Shown in pieces: positions 26,201-32,213 of a stretch of 42,231 nucleotides of DNA. Positions within the stretch are counted from its first letter, which is position 1. Each line of letters starts with the position of its first letter. The DNA is from Anaerolineae bacterium (lineage in GTDB: Bacteria; Chloroflexota; Anaerolineae; JAFGEY01): NCBI GenBank assembly GCA_016931365.1, contig JAFGEY010000466.1, positions 1 through 42,231 on the forward strand, in the 5' to 3' direction. Made by a program: the position numbers and the translations under genes. The notes below the pieces were generated by a model. That model was not told the origin of the DNA and did no database searches. It was given only the letters and a program-made list of their open reading frames with translations.

Positions 26201-26655
26201 CAGATTACATCACCAAACCGGTCAACGAAGATCGTCTGGTCAAGAGTGTGTCGCGTGTGTTGGGCACCAAGGGGAAAATTCTCATCGCCGAAGATGATAT
26301 CTCGACCGCCGAGATGCTCGTTGCGTTGTTGGAGCGGCACGAATTCCAGGTGCTGCACGCCAAAGACGGGTATGAGGCATTGACCTTTGCACGGCGCGAG
26401 CAGCCCGGACTGATCCTGATGGACCTGAGAATGCCCGGCATGGACGGCTATGAGGCGCTGGCCCGGCTCAAAAAGGACCCGGACACGCGCCGCATTCCGA
26501 TTCTGGCCATGTCGGCCCACACTGTTGATGCCATGCAGGAGCGGATCAAGCTCCAGGAGATGGGCGCCTACGATCTCTTTGCCAAACCGTTTGACCTCGA
26601 CGATCTGGTCGCCGAGATCATCAAGATGCAGGGTGAGACGCAAGAGGACGAATGA
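23281..26655 (+). CDS. Hybrid histidine kinase: RsbRD-like N-domain, 2 GAF, PAS, HisKA, HATPase, 2 REC
   Basis: A 1124-residue soluble hybrid kinase. ATG 23281 is preferred (AGGAT just upstream) over an in-frame TTG that overlaps the phosphatase gene. Residues about 1-165 resemble the RsbRD N-terminal helical domain (VLVWLNQKQEAVLERWEKAIREQE... HQKERQVSLTDILKVAFALRTAVGDIL). Then come GAF (167-324), a coiled coil (IAARTKELAREKERIETLYAI), GAF (354-510), PAS (520-637), HisKA VSHELRTP (His649), HATPase (750-863) with GGTGLGLAITKDLVELHGG, and receivers with Asp930 (TLDILLP) and Asp1048 (LMDLRMP). The segment from the second GAF to the second receiver parallels the C-terminal half of the 2187-residue kinase, so the two are paralogues. 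An RsbR-type sensor domain fused to a histidine kinase links phosphorelay to the RsbT/RsbX pair encoded immediately before it. Confidence 0.92.
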   Translation: MAPVDVLVWLNQKQEAVLERWEKAIREQEIAAFAAFDDAALGEQILPLYEAVVKAVAARASVTEDDLNAWTQYHQKERQVSLTDILKVAFALRTAVGDILMESSDAWHAIGTWQTLFPYFDQATTILSEIYTRAVGQTLTQQLTEAQYLTESLTLATEKSERVVVQLRSVFAVSQVLGSSLDMDEILGELVLKLGQALQARHCAVWLNDIGPMNIAASYHQEDKAYVPPELTQLPEVLETVLYSGESQVLVLDDALPPDDAAFMRAFQVEIVLVAPLTIQTIPIGALTLGRADRNAVFDPTEIELVESLLRQAGVAVQNAGLYDEIRAINDSLEVRIAARTKELAREKERIETLYAISGELSASLDLNQVLQKTLHLVTQAVGAKHGSIMLLDRLRNVLIARAQLGGERPLPPEGEVTLFKPGIGVAGWVLEHREPVLIQDVLEDERWVLGGAQTRSLMAVPLMIGDDVLGVILISDAEPKMFDEDNLRLLIASAQQVSQAIRNAQLYKDVNESATRNQAILESIADGVIVNDPQHQVIVFNAAAERILNIRQGYALASDVHNLFDAFDSVGRGSALAALEMAAESADKRSDRAVEITLESEGLIVSGHIAPVVTPDHQFLGAVTALRDITREVEADRAKTEFVSTVSHELRTPLTSIKGYTDLLHAGAVGPVNDAQRRFMGIIKNNADRLTLLINDLLDISRIETGRIKLDMQAINLAEVVNEVVESLRGQIEEKGLRLDLTLPLEPVEVHGDRARMVQIVTNLLSNAYKYTDEGWIHLSLSTIEENVRIDVADSGIGMSTDDQAKIFERFYRADTPIVEGRGGTGLGLAITKDLVELHGGRIWAQSELGVGSTFTAILPSLHRKLPASLLGDLPVGVKKILVVDDDRDIVSLLRYQLQTRGYQVIVAATGEQAIRRAIEEKPNLITLDILLPDRNGFEVLRELKERDETAHIPVIVLSVVQDETSGYRLGAADYITKPVNEDRLVKSVSRVLGTKGKILIAEDDISTAEMLVALLERHEFQVLHAKDGYEALTFARREQPGLILMDLRMPGMDGYEALARLKKDPDTRRIPILAMSAHTVDAMQERIKLQEMGAYDLFAKPFDLDDLVAEIIKMQGETQEDE

Positions 26656-29600
26656 GTCTGCGATCGTCTGTACAGGCTAGATCATCCGGAGCAGCGATTC
26701 AGATCGGTGCTTTGCCGGATGGTCGATCCCGCGTCGCCGAATTGGAGGTGCTACAACGGATCGGCCGCGCGCTCAACTCGACACTGGATGAAAAAGAAAT
26801 CCTGCACCTGCTGATCGAAGAGACGGTCGATGTGACACCCGCCGAACGGGGCAGCGTGTTTCTGTACGACCTGGATCAGGCATGCCGCCTGCCGCAGGCG
26901 TGGTTCGGCTATACACCGGAGCAAGCGGACGCGCTGATAGGTTTGGGGCAGGACTGTGCGCACGGGATTATCCACCGGGTATTCGACAGCGGACAGATCG
27001 CAGTGACGCAAAATGTCGATCTGGCCCCAGACTATGTGCAGATTGTGCCCGATACCTGCTCAGAGCTGACCGTGCCCATCCGTCACGGCCTCGACGTTGT
27101 CGGCGTGATCGACCTGGAGAGTTCAGAACCGGATGCCTTTGATGAAGGCACGCAGCGCTTTGTGTTGGCGATTGCCGAACAGGCCGGAGTCGCTATCGGC
27201 AATGCGCGGCGATTTGCCGAACAGGTGGCGCGAGAGCAGGCTGTAACGTGGCGCAACGAACAGTTGCGTCATTTGCTCGAAATTTCGCGTATGTTCGGAC
27301 AACAACATGCGCTGGATGATTTGCTCGACATCGTCGTCCAGGCGATCCCGGAAACAGTTGGTTTTAATGTGGCCCTGCTCAGTCTGGTCGGAGGGAACCC
27401 GCCCCTGGTGCACCGGGCGGCCGCAGCGGGCATCCCATTGGCCGATTTTGTGAGCTTGCAGCAGGTCACGCAGCCTTTGGATGTGTTGGAACGCACCTTG
27501 AAAGACAAATATCGGATTGGCCAATCCTACTTTTTTCCACACCAACAGCGCGCCGAGTGGGACGACGAGTATACACATACTGTGCTCGACGATGCGGGTA
27601 ATTGGCAGGAAGGCCATTGGCACCCGGATGATATGCTGCTCGTGCCGCTCAAAGACAGCGCCGGCGCGCTGCTCGGGCTGATCTCGGTCGATGACCCACA
27701 AAATGGCCTGGTGCCCACGCAAGATACAATCCAGACCCTGGAATTGTTTGCCCACGAGGCCGCGCTGGCGATTGAGAACGCGCGTCTGCTCGACCAGACA
27801 CAGCAGCACGTGGCCGAATTGGAATTGCTCCAGCAGGTCGGATTCCAGGTCGCGTCATCGCTTGACTTGACCACTGTTCTGAAGACCATTGTCGCCAGCG
27901 CGTTGCAGCTTGTCCCTGCCAGCGACGTGCGCATTTACCTGTACGATCAGTTGACTGCCAGGTTTGAGTGCGGCACGCAGAAATCGCGCGGCGATGCGGT
28001 TTCCAGACCGATGACCCCGCCGAGGCCTGATGGATTTACGGCTCGCGTAGTCCAGGCGAGTGAGATGCTGGTCATCAACGATGCGCTGAATCACGAATTG
28101 TACACCCGTCCTGAAGCAAAAGGGTGGAATATGCATGCCATCGCCGGATTCCCGCTCAAACGTGCCGGCGAAATCCTGGGCGTGATGGATGTTTCATTCT
28201 TTTACGAGCATCGACTTACACAAAAAGAGTTGGATTTGCTTACCTTATTGGCCAACCAGGCCGCAGTATCCATCGACAATGCGCGGCTGTATGAGCACGC
28301 CAAGCGGCGCGCAAAGCATCTAGAAGCACTGTGGCACATCAATCAGCAGTTGGCGACGATCCGCGACTTTGACGAACTGCTGAGCCAGGTGGTGCAGATC
28401 ATTCGCCGCTACTTTGACTATGATCATATCAACCTCTACCTGGTCGAAGCACCAAACGGTACGCTGATTTTGCAGGCGCATTCCGGCCAAAGTGAGGTGG
28501 ATGCAAGTCAGGCGGCGCACATTCCCGCCGACCGGCCCAAGTGCATCATTGCCTGGGTGGCGACAAACAACAAGCCGCTGCTACTCGAAGCAGAGATGAT
28601 CAGCCCGGTGCCATATCCCTCGCCGATGATGCAGTTGCTCGGCACGCGCTCCGAGTTGGCCGTGCCGTTGCACATTGGCGAACGGGTGGCGGGTGTGCTG
28701 GACGTGCATAGCTATCGCGCAAATGCTTTGGGCCGGGAAGATTTATCCGTCGTCCAGTCGTTGGGCGCGCAGCTCTCGGTGGCCTTTGAAAACGCCCGCC
28801 TTTATGATGAACTGGAGCTGCGCGTGCTCAATCGTACGGCAGAATTGGCCGACGCGCTCAAGCAGCAAGCGCTTCAAGTCGATAAAACGCGCGCTATTGT
28901 AGAAAGCATTTCGGACGCGGTGATCGTCTTTGACCCGCAGGGCAATGTGGTGCTGGTCAATCCGGGCGTTGAGCGCACGTTTGGGGTGTCACATCGTCAG
29001 TGGATGAATTGTAACCTGAACGGTTTCCCAATGCCCAGGCTTGCCAGTCGGGATATCAATACAATGCGCGCCGTATTTGAGGCCGTGCGCAAGGCGCGTG
29101 AAGAACTTGCTGAAGGGAAAGACTTGGTTGTCAAAACCTTTCAAGTGCCGGGGCGTGTGATTGCTGCCAGCTTTGCTTCGGTGGTGTTGCGCGATCTCGA
29201 TCCGCTGAACGTGGTTGCTGTGTTCCGGGACATCACCCGTGAGGTAGAGATCGACCGGATGAAAAGCGAGTTTATCGCGATGACCGCGCACGAACTGCGC
29301 ACACCGATGACGTCGATCACTGGCTATGTTAACTTGCTGACAACTGAAAAGTCTGGTCCGATCAACCATGAACAGCAGCAGTTTTTGCGCATCGTCAGCT
29401 CGAACGCAAACCGGCTGATGACCCTGGTCAACGACCTGTTGGACATTTCCAAGATCGAGGGAGAAGGGCTCAGGCTCAACCTGGCTTCAGAGTCGATGGC
29501 CGATATTGTGGCCGAAGTCGTCGTGGCGCTCCAGCAGCAAGTCGAAGAAAAAGGGCAGGTGTTGGTCTTGGATGTGCCCACCGATCTGCCCGAGATCCAG

Positions 29601-29957
29601 GCCGACCGTGATCGGATGATCCAGGTGGTGATCAATCTAGTCAGCAACGCATCCAAATACACGCCTCAAGGCGGCAAAGTCACGGTGAAGGGCTGGTGTG
29701 AAAACGGCCACCTGATGCTCGACGTGCGTGATACGGGCATCGGCATTTCGCCGCAAGACCGGGAGCGCTTGTTCACACGCTTTTTCCGGGCCGACAATGC
29801 GATCGAGACACAAGAGGGTGGTACGGGTCTGGGATTGGTGATCACGCGCGAGATCGTCGAACGACACGGAGGGCGAATTGAGGTCGAAAGTAGGTTAGGC
29901 GCGGGCAGCACGTTTAGAGTGGTTTTGCCGCTCGATCTGTCTCCACGACTCAACTGA
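26652..29957 (+). CDS. Histidine kinase: 4 GAF, PAS, HisKA, HATPase
   Basis: A 1101-residue soluble sensor kinase. Its ATG overlaps the previous stop (ATGA), so the two are translationally coupled. GAF-like domains lie at about 29-190, 210-375, 390-550 and 565-725. PAS (about 750-865) ends in VVAVFRDITREVEIDRMKSEFI. HisKA has TAHELRTP (His880), with Ala replacing the more usual Ser before His. HATPase (about 985-1095) has NLVSNASKYT, DTGIGI and GGTGLGLVITREIVERHGG. Unlike its two paralogues it has no receiver; a free receiver is encoded 40 nt downstream. The second GAF belongs to the same distinctive subtype as GAF4 of the giant kinase (see findings). Confidence 0.92.
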   Translation: MSLRSSVQARSSGAAIQIGALPDGRSRVAELEVLQRIGRALNSTLDEKEILHLLIEETVDVTPAERGSVFLYDLDQACRLPQAWFGYTPEQADALIGLGQDCAHGIIHRVFDSGQIAVTQNVDLAPDYVQIVPDTCSELTVPIRHGLDVVGVIDLESSEPDAFDEGTQRFVLAIAEQAGVAIGNARRFAEQVAREQAVTWRNEQLRHLLEISRMFGQQHALDDLLDIVVQAIPETVGFNVALLSLVGGNPPLVHRAAAAGIPLADFVSLQQVTQPLDVLERTLKDKYRIGQSYFFPHQQRAEWDDEYTHTVLDDAGNWQEGHWHPDDMLLVPLKDSAGALLGLISVDDPQNGLVPTQDTIQTLELFAHEAALAIENARLLDQTQQHVAELELLQQVGFQVASSLDLTTVLKTIVASALQLVPASDVRIYLYDQLTARFECGTQKSRGDAVSRPMTPPRPDGFTARVVQASEMLVINDALNHELYTRPEAKGWNMHAIAGFPLKRAGEILGVMDVSFFYEHRLTQKELDLLTLLANQAAVSIDNARLYEHAKRRAKHLEALWHINQQLATIRDFDELLSQVVQIIRRYFDYDHINLYLVEAPNGTLILQAHSGQSEVDASQAAHIPADRPKCIIAWVATNNKPLLLEAEMISPVPYPSPMMQLLGTRSELAVPLHIGERVAGVLDVHSYRANALGREDLSVVQSLGAQLSVAFENARLYDELELRVLNRTAELADALKQQALQVDKTRAIVESISDAVIVFDPQGNVVLVNPGVERTFGVSHRQWMNCNLNGFPMPRLASRDINTMRAVFEAVRKAREELAEGKDLVVKTFQVPGRVIAASFASVVLRDLDPLNVVAVFRDITREVEIDRMKSEFIAMTAHELRTPMTSITGYVNLLTTEKSGPINHEQQQFLRIVSSNANRLMTLVNDLLDISKIEGEGLRLNLASESMADIVAEVVVALQQQVEEKGQVLVLDVPTDLPEIQADRDRMIQVVINLVSNASKYTPQGGKVTVKGWCENGHLMLDVRDTGIGISPQDRERLFTRFFRADNAIETQEGGTGLGLVITREIVERHGGRIEVESRLGAGSTFRVVLPLDLSPRLN

Positions 29958-29997
29958 GTGTCTTGTCAGAAAACGTTTATTGATGAGTGAGGAAACT

Positions 29998-30375
29998 ATG
30001 GCCTTGATACTGATTGCAGAAGACGAAAAAGATATCCGAGAACTGATCCAGTTCAGTTTGACCTTTGCCGGGTTTGAAGTAGTAGCGGCCTTGAATGGCA
30101 AAGACCTGGTCGAAAAGGCTAAATCGATGACGGTTAAGCCCGATCTGATCATGTCTGACGTGCGCATGCCCCAAATGACAGGCTATGAGGCCTGTGCCGA
30201 GATCAAAAAAATAGCTGGACTAAAGGACATTCCAGTGGTCTTTTTGTCGGCCAAGGGGCAAGAGTCGGAAATTCAGACGGGGCTGGAGTCTGGCGCGCAT
30301 GAGTATATTCTCAAGCCATTTGCGCCCGACGAATTGATCAGACGCGTGACTGAACTCGTCAAAAAAGCAAAATAA
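29998..30375 (+). CDS. Stand-alone receiver (CheY-like response regulator)
   Basis: A 125-residue single receiver domain. ATG 29998 (MALILIAEDEKDIREL) is chosen because a GAGGA site lies about 5 nt upstream; in-frame starts at 29980 and 29983 are also possible. Acidic pocket E8/D9/E10, phosphoacceptor D54 (IMSDVRMP), S84 and K106 (YILKPFAPDEL) are intact. There is no output domain. It probably takes phosphate from the receiver-less kinase encoded just upstream and signals through protein contact. The hydrolase-like gene follows 57 nt later. Confidence 0.92.
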   Translation: MALILIAEDEKDIRELIQFSLTFAGFEVVAALNGKDLVEKAKSMTVKPDLIMSDVRMPQMTGYEACAEIKKIAGLKDIPVVFLSAKGQESEIQTGLESGAHEYILKPFAPDELIRRVTELVKKAK

Positions 30376-30432
30376 TCCCGAATCGGGTCGGATGACTTGA
30401 TCGGTATTGGGTTTGGCGATTGAGGTTCTGGT

Positions 30433-31218
30433 ATGAGTGCCCTGGTTTTAGATGGTGGCGTCGTACATTATGAATACTTTGGACGCGGCCGCCCGCTCAT
30501 TTTCATTCATGGGTGGTTAGGCTCGTGGCGCTACTGGGTTCCGACGATGGACGAGTTGTCGGAGACCAAACGAGTCTACGCATTTGACCTGTGGGGGTTC
30601 GGCGATTCGGACAAGTCACGGATGCGCTACACGGTGGACAATTACGTCGAATTGTTGCACACCTTTGTCGACGAATTGGGCGTATTTGGGCAGGTTCCGC
30701 TTGTCGGGCACGCACTGGGCGCGACGGTCGCCGTATCCTTTGCCAACACCTATCCCGAATATGTAGATCGGGTGATGGCGGTCAGTCTGCCTCTGGTCGG
30801 AACGGCAATCAACCGCCGGTTCCTGTCTGGCGGCGGCTTTTTGGACAAAATGCTGGGCCGCTCGCCGATGGCCGGATATGACACCGTGGAACAGGAAGCC
30901 GGCCGTGCTTCTCCCGACGCGATCACCCAGAGCGTTCAGTCGGTGATGAGCATCGACCTGAAACCGATCATTGCCTCACTCCAAGTGCCTTTGTTGACCC
31001 TCTATGGCGAGAGTGACAATGTGGTGACGCCGGCCACCGAGCAGGAATTTGCCGGGCTGGATGCGTCCGTGCGGATGATCACGATGCCTGAGGCACGGCA
31101 TTTTCCGATGCTCGACCGCAGCAGCCAGTTCAACCGCTTGCTGCTCGACTTTTTAGAGTGTGGAAATGATGTGAGCAGGTTGGAGCTCAAGGAAGAGTGG
31201 CAGCGCCGCATTCGATAA
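30433..31218 (+). CDS. Alpha/beta-hydrolase-fold protein lacking the nucleophile serine
   Basis: A 261-residue paralogue of the hydrolase encoded at 10392. The two align over their whole length: VHYEYFGRGRPLIFIHGWLGSW against VHYEMDGRGQPVLLLHGWINSW, and ARHFPMLD against SRHFPMLD. The nucleophile elbow reads VGHALGA, with Ala94 (codon GCA) where the paralogue has Ser96. The other triad members are retained (Asp195 in GESDNVV, His223 in ARHFPML). Hydrolysis by the usual mechanism is therefore unlikely. A ligand-binding or scaffolding role is plausible; RsbQ, an alpha/beta hydrolase that works with a PAS-phosphatase in sigma-B control, is a family precedent for such proteins in signalling. It is the last gene before a strong terminator. 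Confidence 0.9.
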   Translation: MSALVLDGGVVHYEYFGRGRPLIFIHGWLGSWRYWVPTMDELSETKRVYAFDLWGFGDSDKSRMRYTVDNYVELLHTFVDELGVFGQVPLVGHALGATVAVSFANTYPEYVDRVMAVSLPLVGTAINRRFLSGGGFLDKMLGRSPMAGYDTVEQEAGRASPDAITQSVQSVMSIDLKPIIASLQVPLLTLYGESDNVVTPATEQEFAGLDASVRMITMPEARHFPMLDRSSQFNRLLLDFLECGNDVSRLELKEEWQRRIR

Positions 31219-31257
31219 TCGAAGAAAACCTGGCTGCGTCAATCCGCGAAACATAGA

Positions 31258-31296
31258 GGCCCGCGCCGGTCGACCGGCGCGGGCCTTTTGTGTTTT
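31258..31296 (+). terminator. Rho-independent terminator with perfect 28-bp palindrome
   Basis: A self-complementary GC-rich sequence spans 31258-31285 (arms GGCCCGCGCCGGTC and GACCGGCGCGGGCC). TTTT, G, TGTTTT follows. It closes the plus-strand signalling locus and lies between convergent genes. On the opposite strand the T-run is poor. Confidence 0.9.
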
Positions 31297-31324
31297 CATG
31301 AGGTGACAGGCATCTGAACTGCTT

Positions 31325-32167
31325 TTATAATGCTTGCGCCGCGTATTCGAGTCCTGCCTGTAAGTTGCTGTGGATGGACAAGGTGCGAAGGTCCAGGTCT
31401 GAACTGCCCAGAGTCTCGGCCACTTGAGCTTGAATACCAGCCAGGATGGGTTCTGCGCCCAGCAAGCACATCGCGTCGATGGCCTGGCGCAGCGCATCGA
31501 CGGCTTCCAACGATAACTGACTGACACCGGTCAGATCGAGGATGACCAGCCGGGCGCGGTGGGCCTTGATCCCACTGAGGAGCGCGTCGGCGATCGCAGC
31601 CATCCGACTCTGATCCAGACTGCCTACCAGCGGCAGCAAAATCGTCTGCCTCATCACCGGAAGCACCGGGCTGGACACCTCGGTCAGAGCAAGTGTAAGC
31701 GCGCGTTGTTCCTGCAGGGCAGCCTCCAGTGCCTCTTCACGGTGTTGGGCAGCAGTGGTGTCCGTCAGTTGCAGCAGGGCGCCCATTTTCCAGCGCCAGA
31801 GGGTATAGATGGCGCTGGCGCGCAGCGTGACGTGTCGATGAACGCCCTCGCCCGTCAGCTCCAGGGCCTGCGTCCAGTCTGAGTGAGTGTCAATATTTTC
31901 AGGTTCCAGAGTGGTTTGCCCGGCAAAAAGGGATGACCAGGGACGGCGAATGACCTGCCGGGGATCGACGCCCAGCAGGTTTGCTGCACTGGTGTTGAGG
32001 TGAAGCACGCGTCCTTTACGGTCGAGGAGAATGATGCCATCAGCAGCATGGTCGATCAGGTGGCGTCCGGCGGCCTCAAGCGGGGCAAACCACAGACGGC
32101 GCGCAGCGCAAACCAACAAGCCAAGGCCAAGGCCTGTCGCTGTAAAAATCAAGAACCTGATGTCCAT
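31325..32167 (-). CDS. Membrane-anchored PAS-STAS (RsbR-like) protein
   Basis: A 280-residue protein. ATG 32167 (MDIRFLIFTATGLGLGLLV) is chosen for the AAAGGAG site upstream; a longer frame would overlap the previous gene. One N-terminal membrane segment (about 4-22) is followed by PAS (about 32-140: HLIDHAADGIILLDRKGRVLHLN...) and a coiled helix (REEALEAALQEQRAL). The STAS domain (about 164-280) is of RsbR type: SSPVLPVMRQTILLPLVGSLDQSR, LVILDLTGVSQLSLEAVDAL, LGAEPILAGIQAQVAETL. Candidate phosphorylation sites for the RsbT-like kinase are Thr213, Ser216 and Ser219 around the DLTGVSQLS loop. A membrane-bound RsbR-like protein is unusual, since RsbR is normally soluble. It lies 46 nt downstream of the AAA-PD40 gene, in the same unit. 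Confidence 0.87.
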   Translation of the reverse strand: MDIRFLIFTATGLGLGLLVCAARRLWFAPLEAAGRHLIDHAADGIILLDRKGRVLHLNTSAANLLGVDPRQVIRRPWSSLFAGQTTLEPENIDTHSDWTQALELTGEGVHRHVTLRASAIYTLWRWKMGALLQLTDTTAAQHREEALEAALQEQRALTLALTEVSSPVLPVMRQTILLPLVGSLDQSRMAAIADALLSGIKAHRARLVILDLTGVSQLSLEAVDALRQAIDAMCLLGAEPILAGIQAQVAETLGSSDLDLRTLSIHSNLQAGLEYAAQAL

Positions 32168-32213
32168 TGCCGGCGAATCTCCTTTGTTGGCTGACTCAGT
32201 GCAAGCTTGACCT

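Noticed and set aside
15724..29957. Repeated GAF-kinase segments as an assembly duplication artefact
   Set aside because: The repeated domains are clearly diverged in protein sequence, the frames are intact and the gene joins are natural (ATGA overlap).
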